Shown one piece after another: positions 6,218 through 11,539 of a stretch of DNA of 64,000 nt. The position numbers were made by a program, and so were the translations under genes. Source of the stretch: a virus; IMG/VR virus record IMGVR_UViG_3300046777_001715, positions 1-64,000 of that record, one strand, 5' to 3'. The notes under the pieces are model-generated. The model was given only the letters and a program-made list of their open reading frames with translations, made no database searches and was not told the origin of the DNA. Within the stretch, counting starts at the first letter, position 1. Each line of letters begins with the position of its first letter.

Positions 6218-6936
6218 TATTTTTTACTCGCAGAAAATCGAATGTCTGACTTACCATAAACACATAGGCCACATGAAACACATGCGGACCCTGCATTGCT
6301 AATAAGTGGAATAGACTTATTATTTTCAGGACACTTAGCACCAGGCTTTCCAGTCAATTCTTTCATTGTGCTTTCAGTTGCGGCGAATGTCTTCCCTAAA
6401 TATGCAAGGCGGATACTAGAATTTAATTTAAGGTCATGAGCAATTTCTTTATTGTCGTCATCGGTAGAATAATAAAGAGATAGATTAGAGATATCCTTAA
6501 GAATAAGCGCTGCAGACTTTACACGAGTATAAACCCAGAATTGAACATCCGCATGATCATTAATTACATTCTTCCAGGCATACGTATAGAAATCATTAAA
6601 GAAATCTCCGTCCCAGTGGATACGGAATAACATCGGTGCGTCTTTCTTTACACAATCAGCCTTGAAATCAATAATCATTTCATTAAGCAATTGATACATG
6701 GTCTCCATGTCTGCATTGCGTAGGAGCTCCCAGTTATGAAGAAGATTAGTTTTTACTCCAGGGAAGAGTTTTTCAAGCTTTCCCGCATAGCAGACGCTTT
6801 CGCACACGCTAGTGGCACCAGGACAGGAGAAAGCCTTGCCTGCAGGTAATCCAAAAGTATTAGCAATAGCGGCTTGCTTTCCATTTTTTGTGACAAGGTT
6901 AGCCACCTTTCTATCATTAGAACGTTTTAATTTCAT
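6217..6936 (-). CDS. GP88-family phage protein (cysteine-rich)
   Basis: 239 residues with the hallmarks of the actinophage 'gene product 88' family: an N-terminal CPGATSVCESVCYAGK (Cys 38, 45, 49), a central R-x-H-x-D-G-D-F motif, and a C-terminal CVSCGLC cluster (Cys 219, 222, 225). The cysteine spacing suggests a metal or iron-sulfur site; the activity is not known to me. The start at 6936 is chosen because a perfect TATAAT ends 7 bases upstream, giving a leaderless mRNA; upstream in-frame ATGs at 6966 and 7014 lie outside the transcript. Confidence 0.85.
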   Translation of the reverse strand: MKLKRSNDRKVANLVTKNGKQAAIANTFGLPAGKAFSCPGATSVCESVCYAGKLEKLFPGVKTNLLHNWELLRNADMETMYQLLNEMIIDFKADCVKKDAPMLFRIHWDGDFFNDFYTYAWKNVINDHADVQFWVYTRVKSAALILKDISNLSLYYSTDDDNKEIAHDLKLNSSIRLAYLGKTFAATESTMKELTGKPGAKCPENNKSIPLISNAGSACVSCGLCVYGKSDIRFSASKK

Positions 6937-6943
6937 GGGGGTA

Positions 6944-6965
6944 ATTATAGCGGTTAGGTCTGACA
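6944..6965 (-). promoter_or_regulatory. Early promoter, TGTCAG-N10-TATAAT, leaderless
   Basis: TGTCAG (6965-6960) then TATAAT (6949-6944). The GP88 ATG begins 7 bases after the -10 box. The promoter lies directly after the stop of the 66-aa gene and has no Crp-like site. Confidence 0.8.
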
Positions 6966-6967
6966 TA

Positions 6968-7168
6968 TTAGTAATCCTCATCCATTCCAAATCCAGCGGA
7001 AGCAAGAGCGTCATTATCAGCCCATCCAGTTAATTCATAGAATGAAACTTCATCAGCGTCATAGCAAGAAGCACACAAGAAGTCATCCTGATAATAACCA
7101 TATTCATATGCGTCCATTAGGATATAATCAGCGCAATTATCGCCAGTGCAAAATACTTTGTATTCCAT
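6968..7168 (-). CDS. Hypothetical 66-aa acidic zinc-ribbon-like protein
   Basis: Starts MEYKVFCTGDNCADYILMDA and later has CASC: two cysteine pairs (C-x4-C and C-x2-C) that could hold one zinc. The rest is Asp/Glu/Tyr-rich. The start at 7168 fits the ribosome-binding site GAAAGGC and the promoter at 7198-7219. Confidence 0.7.
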   Translation of the reverse strand: MEYKVFCTGDNCADYILMDAYEYGYYQDDFLCASCYDADEVSFYELTGWADNDALASAGFGMDEDY

Positions 7169-7197
7169 TAGTTTGCCTTTCATTTGGAGAGGTTGCA

Positions 7198-7219
7198 ATT
7201 GTAGCAGAATGGACCGACA
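7198..7219 (-). promoter_or_regulatory. Early promoter, TGTCGG-N10-TACAAT
   Basis: TGTCGG (7219-7214) then TACAAT (7203-7198), upstream of the 66-aa gene. Confidence 0.75.
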
Positions 7220-7246
7220 AAATCTAATCGAAATGCTCAAAATTCC

Positions 7247-7262
7247 TGTGATTTATACCACA
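7247..7262. promoter_or_regulatory. Crp-like site TGTGATTTATACCACA
   Basis: Left half perfect, right half CCACA. The centre is 40.5 bases from the promoter box (about four turns). An almost identical word recurs at 9609. Confidence 0.6.
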
Positions 7263-7282
7263 CTCGTAACGACACGCCCGAC

Positions 7283-7299
7283 CCCGCAAAAGCTGCGGG
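7283..7299 (-). terminator. CCCGCA/TGCGGG hairpin
   Basis: Third copy of the short GC hairpin, here without DnaA-box motifs beside it. It follows the end of the 39-aa basic-protein gene. Confidence 0.5.
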
Positions 7300-7313
7300 C
7301 TTTAGTTGAAATT

Positions 7314-7433
7314 TCAATCAGTTTTATTTTTATGTTTTATTTTTCGTGTGTATTTTTTTTTATTGCGAACAGGAGTTGCGGCATTTGATCTCCGCAATTC
7401 CTGAATGCGTTTTATTTTTTCTTTTAAATTCAT
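7314..7433 (-). CDS. Small highly basic 39-aa protein
   Basis: ATG 7433 encodes MNLKEKIKRIQELRRSNAAT followed by a Lys/Arg-rich tail (about 16 basic residues in 39). Such a peptide would be expected to bind nucleic acid. It starts one base after the stop of the 62-aa gene. The A-rich composition lowers certainty, but the frame is open and coupled. Confidence 0.55.
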   Translation of the reverse strand: MNLKEKIKRIQELRRSNAATPVRNKKKYTRKIKHKNKTD

Positions 7434-7434
7434 T

Positions 7435-7623
7435 TTATACCTTTCCAAAAATTGTGTGATAGTTGCTCGCTTCGTGAAATCTTGTTACATCAAATCGAGG
7501 ATTATCTTTTGCAAACATCTCCGCAAAATCTGTTACGACTTTAGAAAATAAAGCAGGGTGAGTTTTTGTGCTCATATAGTTTAGAATTTCTGCGGTTGCC
7601 ACATAGTCTTTTCTTGTCATCAT
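7435..7623 (-). CDS. Hypothetical 62-aa protein
   Basis: Starts MMTRKDYVATAEILNYMSTK at an ATGA overlap with the upstream gene. It looks helical and neutral. The pattern 'RKDY..TAEIL' resembles small helical proteins often seen in actinophages, with no known function. Confidence 0.7.
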   Translation of the reverse strand: MMTRKDYVATAEILNYMSTKTHPALFSKVVTDFAEMFAKDNPRFDVTRFHEASNYHTIFGKV

Positions 7624-7823
7624 TTTACTGCCACCATTCCACTACGATAGAAAACTTTTGTATAGCATTTGCCTGAAGGCGTGTAGAGATTAACTGTTGA
7701 ATATTCGTTAGCCATTCCCCAATCGGTGAATAAGAAAAAGTTTTCCCACGCACCATATTCATTTTCATATTCAGCAGACCAATGAGGGGCGTTGCTATCA
7801 TAAGCGCAAGTTAGTTTATACAT
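7620..7823 (-). CDS. Hypothetical 67-aa protein
   Basis: Tyr/Trp-rich small protein beginning MYKLTCAYDSNAPHWSAEYE, with two cysteines 47 residues apart. It starts at a TAATG junction and ends at an ATGA junction, so it is translationally coupled on both sides. No family recognised. Confidence 0.7.
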   Translation of the reverse strand: MYKLTCAYDSNAPHWSAEYENEYGAWENFFLFTDWGMANEYSTVNLYTPSGKCYTKVFYRSGMVAVK

Positions 7824-7987
7824 TATTCATTTACCCAATCTACTGTTAATTCATCTTCAACATTTGCGATACAATCGCAAGGCTCTACATCATAAGCCAA
7901 TTCATTACCAAAGAAAATAAATCCTGCGCCACCGCATTCATCACATTCAGCAGAAACAATTTCGATTAGTTCTTTTACTTTAGCCAT
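7823..7987 (-). CDS. Small DnaJ-zinc-finger-like 54-aa protein
   Basis: The sequence contains ECDECGGAGFIFFG and later PCDC: a C-x2-C-G-G-x-G knuckle like those in the DnaJ zinc finger, with a second cysteine pair to complete a site. It starts MAKVKELIEI after an AACGAAAGGG block about 5-15 bases upstream. The early promoter at 8017-8038 lies inside the preceding small gene. Confidence 0.7.
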   Translation of the reverse strand: MAKVKELIEIVSAECDECGGAGFIFFGNELAYDVEPCDCIANVEDELTVDWVNE

Positions 7988-8102
7988 TTAGGTTTTCCCT
8001 TTCGTTATTTGTTGAAATTGTAGCAGATAGCACTGACAAGGCTTCCGCTTTTGTTGCTTCACGTTGTGCGATAACGTGAGCCTTGAATTCTTCTAAATTC
8101 AT
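7980..8102 (-). CDS. Hypothetical 40-aa protein containing an embedded promoter
   Basis: ATG 8102 sits in a TAATG junction and encodes MNLEEFKAHVIAQREATKAE followed by 20 residues whose codons include the early promoter at 8017-8038. It overlaps the next gene by 8 bases. The coupled start and open frame support it, but the promoter sequence accounts for half of its 3' end, so confidence is moderate. Confidence 0.5.
   Translation of the reverse strand: MNLEEFKAHVIAQREATKAEALSVLSATISTNNERENLNG
8017..8038 (-). promoter_or_regulatory. Early promoter in coding sequence, TGTCAG-N10-TACAAT
   Basis: TGTCAG (8038-8033) then TACAAT (8022-8017), followed by an AACGAAAGGG block for the 54-aa zinc-finger gene. 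No Crp-like site. Confidence 0.75.
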
Positions 8103-8302
8103 TATTCACCAACCTTTACTGCTAAATAGCGATAAGAATCTTTGAAAGATTTGTGAGGTCTAACCTGCACAAGATAGGTATCGCAATCTGCATACCATAC
8201 CGCAGAAGTTTTTTCTGCGTCAATGATTTCACCTGTAAGGGTGCGGGAATGATAAGTCTTTCCGATAAGAAGACTTTCGACTGTATAGACATTTGCTGAC
8301 AT
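8102..8302 (-). CDS. Hypothetical 66-aa protein
   Basis: Beta-rich small protein starting MSANVYTVESLLIGKTYHSR, with a G-K-T-Y-H-S-R-T-L-T-G-E stretch that looks like a small barrel rather than a P-loop. It has a good AGAAAGG ribosome-binding site and its own promoter at 8337-8358. No family recognised. Confidence 0.7.
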   Translation of the reverse strand: MSANVYTVESLLIGKTYHSRTLTGEIIDAEKTSAVWYADCDTYLVQVRPHKSFKDSYRYLAVKVGE

Positions 8303-8336
8303 TAGTTGTCACCTTTCTTTAGTAATTTATAGGGAG

Positions 8337-8358
8337 ATTGTATCAGTTACTACTGACA
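8337..8358 (-). promoter_or_regulatory. Early promoter overlapping a stop codon, TGTCAG-N10-TACAAT
   Basis: TGTCAG (8358-8353) encodes the last two residues (Cys-Gln) of the 50-aa gene; TACAAT is 8342-8337. Confidence 0.75.
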
Positions 8359-8502
8359 ATTTTGGCAAGGACACGCCTTTAGAGAGAAAAGATATTTTAG
8401 CAATACCTTTTTTTCTGATACTGAAATTTCAGGGTGAAATTGTTTTACCCCACCATTTAGATATTCGTGAGAGATTTTATTTAGAGTTTTTTCAGTGAGC
8501 AT
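8350..8502 (-). CDS. Hypothetical 50-aa protein with C-terminal cysteines
   Basis: ATG 8502, after a strong AAGAAAGGGG site, gives MLTEKTLNKISHEYLNGGVK and a helical basic middle, ending CPCQNCQ. The three clustered cysteines could bind metal. The promoter at 8532-8553 fixes the start. Confidence 0.65.
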   Translation of the reverse strand: MLTEKTLNKISHEYLNGGVKQFHPEISVSEKKVLLKYLFSLKACPCQNCQ

Positions 8503-8531
8503 TTTTGCCCCTTTCTTTTTGTTATGCTGAA

Positions 8532-8553
8532 ATTATAGCCTAAGCCACTGACA
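8532..8553 (-). promoter_or_regulatory. Early promoter, TGTCAG-N10-TATAAT
   Basis: TGTCAG (8553-8548) then a perfect TATAAT (8537-8532). The Crp-like site is 62.5 bases upstream (six turns). Confidence 0.8.
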
Positions 8554-8602
8554 TTTTTCTACTTACTAGCCAGTAATTTCATATTTTGAGACGCTCAAGC
8601 CG

Positions 8603-8618
8603 TGTGATAAATATCACA
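8603..8618. promoter_or_regulatory. Crp-like site TGTGATAAATATCACA
   Basis: Perfect palindrome TGTGAT-AAAT-ATCACA, heading the third full copy of the intergenic cassette. Confidence 0.75.
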
Positions 8619-8630
8619 AGAATTTCAGGG

Positions 8631-8663
8631 TTTTCCACAGGCTGTCTTAAGGGCTGTGGATAA
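8631..8663. other. Inverted pair of DnaA-box-like motifs
   Basis: TTTTCCACAG (one mismatch) at 8631 and a perfect TGTGGATAA at 8655-8663 face each other as at 6066-6097. Confidence 0.5.
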
Positions 8664-8664
8664 C

Positions 8665-8682
8665 CCCGCAGTCTTTTGCGGG
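8665..8682 (-). terminator. CCCGCA/TGCGGG hairpin
   Basis: Fourth copy of the short hairpin, between the 32-aa gene end and the DnaA-box pair. No U-tract. Confidence 0.45.
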
Positions 8683-8715
8683 CCAGCTTGATTTTGTCAA
8701 GCCGACACGCCGTTA

Positions 8716-8814
8716 TTATTTAATTTTTTCTAAAAGTTTTTCTAGTTCTTTTAGTTGCTCTAGATTAAGGTGATCTAGTTGAATAGCTTTTTCAAATCCG
8801 AATTCGTCGCTCAT
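8716..8814 (-). CDS. Hypothetical 32-aa leucine-rich helix
   Basis: MSDEFGFEKAIQLDHLNLEQ continues as a Leu/Lys/Glu heptad-like helix to a double TAA stop. Coupled by TAATG to the upstream membrane-protein gene. It could be a small dimerising peptide; unknown. Confidence 0.55.
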   Translation of the reverse strand: MSDEFGFEKAIQLDHLNLEQLKELEKLLEKIK

Positions 8815-8924
8815 TAATTTAACCCGTTTTCTTTTAGGTCTTTTATTACGGCGATTACTAGCGGGATAGTAACTCCCGCTAGTAGTAATTGGACGGCGGT
8901 AGTTAGTAGACGATTAGTAGTCAT
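8814..8924 (-). CDS. 36-aa single-pass membrane protein
   Basis: MTTNRLLTTAVQLLLAGVTI and on to LVIAVI form one hydrophobic segment of about 20 residues, with a short charged C-terminus (KDLKEN). TAATG junctions couple it on both sides. Small size and one helix would also suit a membrane-targeting accessory peptide. Confidence 0.6.
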   Translation of the reverse strand: MTTNRLLTTAVQLLLAGVTIPLVIAVIKDLKENGLN

Positions 8925-9064
8925 TACTTATTCCTCTTTCTCTTGATTACTGTATAGAGTGTAGCACCTACTACCGACAAGATAATAAACGCCCACGATT
9001 GGGATACATAGAGGAAATCCCCTAGGTCAATCATTAGCCCATAGTCATTTAGTTCAATAGTCAT
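8924..9064 (-). CDS. 46-aa single-pass membrane protein
   Basis: An acidic N-terminus (MTIELNDYGLMIDLGDFLYV) is followed by a hydrophobic helix (WAFIILSVVGATLY) and a basic tail (KRKRNK), so the C-terminus should be cytoplasmic. Codons of the helix contain the early promoter at 8958-8979. Start couples to the upstream stop. Confidence 0.6.
   Translation of the reverse strand: MTIELNDYGLMIDLGDFLYVSQSWAFIILSVVGATLYTVIKRKRNK
8958..8979 (-). promoter_or_regulatory. Early promoter in coding sequence, TGTCGG-N10-TACACT
   Basis: TGTCGG (8979-8974) then TACACT (8963-8958) within the 46-aa gene, followed by AGAAAGAGGAA before the 36-aa membrane-protein gene. Confidence 0.6.
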
Positions 9065-9216
9065 TAGTCATTCCAATCTAGTGTTAGTTCATCTTCATCA
9101 AAAGCATCAAAAGAAATGTCTCCCTTTTGGATAGCGTCTTCCCACGCTAGGTTTTCTTCTATGCCTACATAGGCATCTGCTACATCTGCTTGAATAGTAT
9201 CCCATTTAGACATCAT
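9064..9216 (-). CDS. Hypothetical acidic 50-aa protein
   Basis: Tandem ATGs (9216, 9213) open MMSKWDTIQADVADAYVGIE; the C-terminus is very acidic (DEDELTLDWND). Its end resembles the C-terminus of the 54-aa zinc-finger-like protein at 7823 (EDELTVDWVNE), suggesting shared ancestry of the tail. Function unknown. Confidence 0.6.
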   Translation of the reverse strand: MMSKWDTIQADVADAYVGIEENLAWEDAIQKGDISFDAFDEDELTLDWND

Positions 9217-9389
9217 TACTTGTTATCTCCTGTCTTGATAGATTGAACATTAGCGGAAAACTTTACTTTCTTACCTAGATTGCTAGCATTTAGCGAATCT
9301 ATTAGATGGTCAATAGCCTTCATTTCGTGGGCTACATTGTCAATGCTTAGTAGGCGAGAGCCTTGCCAAATTGAATAAGTTATAGTCAT
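9216..9389 (-). CDS. Hypothetical 57-aa protein
   Basis: MTITYSIWQGSRLLSIDNVA begins a small mixed alpha/beta protein with a basic C-terminal half. It couples to the gene below by TAATG, and lies 4 bases after the 38-aa gene. No family recognised. Confidence 0.6.
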   Translation of the reverse strand: MTITYSIWQGSRLLSIDNVAHEMKAIDHLIDSLNASNLGKKVKFSANVQSIKTGDNK

Positions 9390-9393
9390 TTAT

Positions 9394-9510
9394 TTACTTA
9401 CCTTTCTTATCTTGGAGAGATTTAGCATAGTCTACATCAGAGACGGCGGTAGCACCAAACTCCTCATAGATTTCTAGATAGATTTCATCATAGTATTCGT
9501 TATAGTCCAT
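9394..9510 (-). CDS. Hypothetical 38-aa acidic protein
   Basis: MDYNEYYDEIYLEIYEEFGA followed by a short Lys-rich end. Tyr/Glu-rich. First gene after the promoter at 9559-9580, with an AAAGAAGG ribosome-binding site, which supports the start. Confidence 0.6.
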   Translation of the reverse strand: MDYNEYYDEIYLEIYEEFGATAVSDVDYAKSLQDKKGK

Positions 9511-9558
9511 TATTAGACCTTCTTTCTTTTAGTTAGTTAGTTATTTAGTTATGAGAGA

Positions 9559-9580
9559 AGACTAGCAGAGTAGTCCGACA
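9559..9580 (-). promoter_or_regulatory. Early promoter (weak -10), TGTCGG-N10-TAGTCT
   Basis: TGTCGG (9580-9575) then TAGTCT (9564-9559): the box and spacing are conserved although the -10 is poor. Confidence 0.6.
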
Positions 9581-9608
9581 ATTACAAGGCGACACGCTAC
9601 CCTGTGGG

Positions 9609-9624
9609 TGTGATTTATACCACT
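9609..9624. promoter_or_regulatory. Crp-like site TGTGATTTATACCACT
   Basis: Identical to the 7247 site in 15 of 16 positions; overlaps the stop of the 75-aa gene. Centre 41.5 bases from the next promoter box. Confidence 0.55.
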
Positions 9625-9850
9625 ATTCCCAAGAGCGGGTAGTAGCATAGACTACACGCTTACTAGGCTTATAGTTTTCTAATTCTTTTAGAGAACACTC
9701 TAGGATAGTGCCTCTTTCTGCTAGTAGGTCTAGCATTTCATTAGCAGAGTGTTCATCTTTTACGAGAACACCTAGACAAGTTCCAAACTCTTTAGAGAGA
9801 GGATACTCAGGGTTAGTATTGTATTCTATTTTATAACTTAGTGAGAACAT
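9623..9850 (-). CDS. Hypothetical 75-aa protein
   Basis: MFSLSYKIEYNTNPEYPLSK leads a small beta/alpha protein with two cysteines. The start follows a strong AGAAAGGAG site and the first early promoter of the leftward run (9887-9908), so it is likely the promoter-proximal gene. Function unknown. Confidence 0.75.
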   Translation of the reverse strand: MFSLSYKIEYNTNPEYPLSKEFGTCLGVLVKDEHSANEMLDLLAERGTILECSLKELENYKPSKRVVYATTRSWE

Positions 9851-9886
9851 TTTGTTCTCCTTTCTTTTGTTTATCTTATGTATAGA

Positions 9887-9908
9887 ATACTAACATAGAC
9901 CACTGACA
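9887..9908 (-). promoter_or_regulatory. Early promoter, TGTCAG-N10-TAGTAT
   Basis: TGTCAG (9908-9903) then TAGTAT (9892-9887), the rightmost copy of the leftward promoter series. Confidence 0.7.
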
Positions 9909-9946
9909 TTTTGACCTGTTTTTCGGGCGTGTCGCAAAACTATTTT

Positions 9947-9962
9947 TGTGAAGTGCATCACA
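9947..9962. promoter_or_regulatory. Crp-like site TGTGAAGTGCATCACA
   Basis: Perfect TGTGA-N6-TCACA in the divergent gap between leftward and rightward genes; 51.5 bases from the leftward promoter box. Confidence 0.7.
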
Positions 9963-9985
9963 CAGATAATGGGCGCACTATACAG

Positions 9986-9994
9986 TTATCCACA
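9986..9994. other. DnaA-box-like motif TTATCCACA
   Basis: A single perfect copy in the divergent gap between the two strands, next to the AT-rich stretch 10,015-10,060. Confidence 0.5.
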
Positions 9995-10061
9995 GCCTGT
10001 GCAAAACTCGTATCATACAAATTAAAAATATATTAACATTTCTAGAAATCTGAAATATTAG

Positions 10062-10090
10062 TTGACCAGAATACTTATAAATGCTATTAT
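10062..10090 (+). promoter_or_regulatory. Sigma70-type promoter TTGACC-N17-TATTAT, leaderless
   Basis: TTGACC (10062-10067), a 17-base spacer and TATTAT (10085-10090). ATG 10098 is 7 bases beyond the -10 box, so the mRNA should start at or one base before the start codon. It lacks the TGTCAG box used on the other strand. Confidence 0.75.
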
Positions 10091-10097
10091 AAGGGTT

Positions 10098-10847
10098 ATG
10101 AGTAAAGAACCTCTTGTTGTATATTGGGCTCCTATGGAATCGGCGGAAGCCAGTGATTATGGAGCATGGAATATGCTATATCCAGATCCTAAGCTACTAA
10201 TGCATGAGCTTATGGAAAAAAGAAATAAAGAAGATAAATATCCAAGAGGATTCTTGCAATGTCCTGCAGCTACAGGCAGATTTAAGCACACATATGTTTT
10301 TAGAAACGGAATTAGGTCAGAGATAGAGTTTGATATGTCTGATCCTGAAAATCCTAGAATTGAATCTCTTGGCAAAACAGGAGTAAACTTTAGAATAGAA
10401 AGACCATCTGCATTTACAGAGGGTGCATCTTTTGCGTTCATGCAAAAATATTTATTTTTTGCGGAAGAACCAACAATGGGAGTATTCAGTACGCCTATGA
10501 TGCACAAACCTGGATATACCCAATATGGGACCCTAATCCCAGGAGCATTTGATATATCCTCTTGGTTTAGACCTATGAATGTAGAAATTCAAACGTGGGA
10601 AACACAAGGAAAGCTCATTATTGAGGAAGATGAACCTTTGTTTTATTTTGAGGTACTCACTGATAGAGAAATTATTATGAAGAGATTCAAATGTAATGAG
10701 TCTTTGATCAGATATGCAGAAAGCTGTGCAGATTCTCCTAAGTGGTATGGAAATAATCTACCTCTAGTTAAGCGTTATACTAAATTTAAGCAATCACAGA
10801 TGGATAAAATTATTTTAAAGGAAATTAAAAATAATCTAGTCGACTAG
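10098..10847 (+). CDS. Conserved tailed-phage protein (DUF6065-like resemblance)
   Basis: 249 residues starting MSKEPLVVYWAPMESAEASD. Motifs such as PGAFDISSWFRPMNVE and a central 'FFAEEP' resemble a family of phage proteins of unknown function found in cyanophages and pelagiphages, and distantly the product at 11540-12232; this is from memory and needs a profile search. The start is chosen from the leaderless promoter; an earlier start at 10062 lies inside the -35 box. Confidence 0.65.
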   Translation: MSKEPLVVYWAPMESAEASDYGAWNMLYPDPKLLMHELMEKRNKEDKYPRGFLQCPAATGRFKHTYVFRNGIRSEIEFDMSDPENPRIESLGKTGVNFRIERPSAFTEGASFAFMQKYLFFAEEPTMGVFSTPMMHKPGYTQYGTLIPGAFDISSWFRPMNVEIQTWETQGKLIIEEDEPLFYFEVLTDREIIMKRFKCNESLIRYAESCADSPKWYGNNLPLVKRYTKFKQSQMDKIILKEIKNNLVD

Positions 10848-10853
10848 GATATT

Positions 10854-10961
10854 ATGGCATCTCATAGAGTAGTAATTTGTGAAATATGTGGGCGGGAAAT
10901 AGAAGTTAGATCTGACTTTGCCTATATGACTTTAAATAATCATATGAAGGAGCACAAATGA
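10854..10961 (+). CDS. 35-aa C2H2 zinc-finger protein
   Basis: MASHRVVICEICGREIEVRS continues to NNHMKEHK. The C-x2-C and H-x3-H pairs are 19 residues apart, giving a single C2H2-like zinc finger with little else. It starts 6 bases after the previous gene and overlaps the next start by ATGA. A DNA- or protein-binding role is likely from the fold. Confidence 0.7.
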   Translation: MASHRVVICEICGREIEVRSDFAYMTLNNHMKEHK

Positions 10962-11248
10962 ATAAAATTTGGCGGGATGAAATAGCTATGACTATTTCTG
11001 CTGCAAAGCTCAAGAATGAAAGCATCTACCTTGATGATCATATCATTGCAGAAGAGATTCTAGGATACCTTGTAAAAAGGCTAGAAGGGGTCTTAGAGAC
11101 ATGTTTAAATGTAGAGGCAGGTAGATGTATGACCTGGTGGAAACATGATGAATGTCTAAGCTTGCAGAAAATTCTTTTTGATATTACAGAAGATCCTAAA
11201 TATATGACCCAAGAGATGCTAAATGAATATAATTGGAGCAAATTATGA
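10958..11248 (+). CDS. Hypothetical 96-aa protein
   Basis: MNKIWRDEIAMTISAAKLKN opens a mostly helical protein with Cys-Met-Thr-Trp-Trp-Lys-His near residue 57. ATGA overlaps join it to both neighbours, making a four-gene rightward transcript. No family recognised. Confidence 0.7.
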   Translation: MNKIWRDEIAMTISAAKLKNESIYLDDHIIAEEILGYLVKRLEGVLETCLNVEAGRCMTWWKHDECLSLQKILFDITEDPKYMTQEMLNEYNWSKL

Positions 11249-11322
11249 CAGGCCAAAGATTTATAACTATCTTGGGAATGATTTTAATTACTTATTATTT
11301 ATTAGTTGCTTTAACTTGGTAA
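11245..11322 (+). CDS. 25-aa single-pass membrane peptide
   Basis: MTGQRFITILGMILITYYLL plus VALTW is essentially one transmembrane helix. It begins in an ATGA overlap with the preceding gene. Small size limits certainty. Confidence 0.5.
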   Translation: MTGQRFITILGMILITYYLLVALTW

Positions 11323-11431
11323 TTAGTCGACTAAAATATTTTTCTATACGTGTAGGCTTAGCATATGTCATCATATGTCTGTTCTCCGAAAAATATCTTC
11401 TAGGCATAATATAATTCTATCACAAAAAGAC

Positions 11432-11467
11432 GAAAATCCCTTCGGAGGCGGATCCTAGGGGATTTTC
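11432..11467. terminator. Bidirectional terminator hairpin between convergent genes
   Basis: GAAAATCCC pairs with GGGATTTTC around an 18-base inner region that can itself fold (CCTTCGGAGG). A-rich on one side and T-rich on the other, it can act on both strands. It lies between the rightward unit ending at 11322 and the leftward gene ending at 11540. Confidence 0.7.
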
Positions 11468-11539
11468 TAATGTTAGGGAGAATGGTGGTTCTCAACCAAA
11501 CACTACTCTTATAATAACATAAGTGTAATTTGTAGTCAA

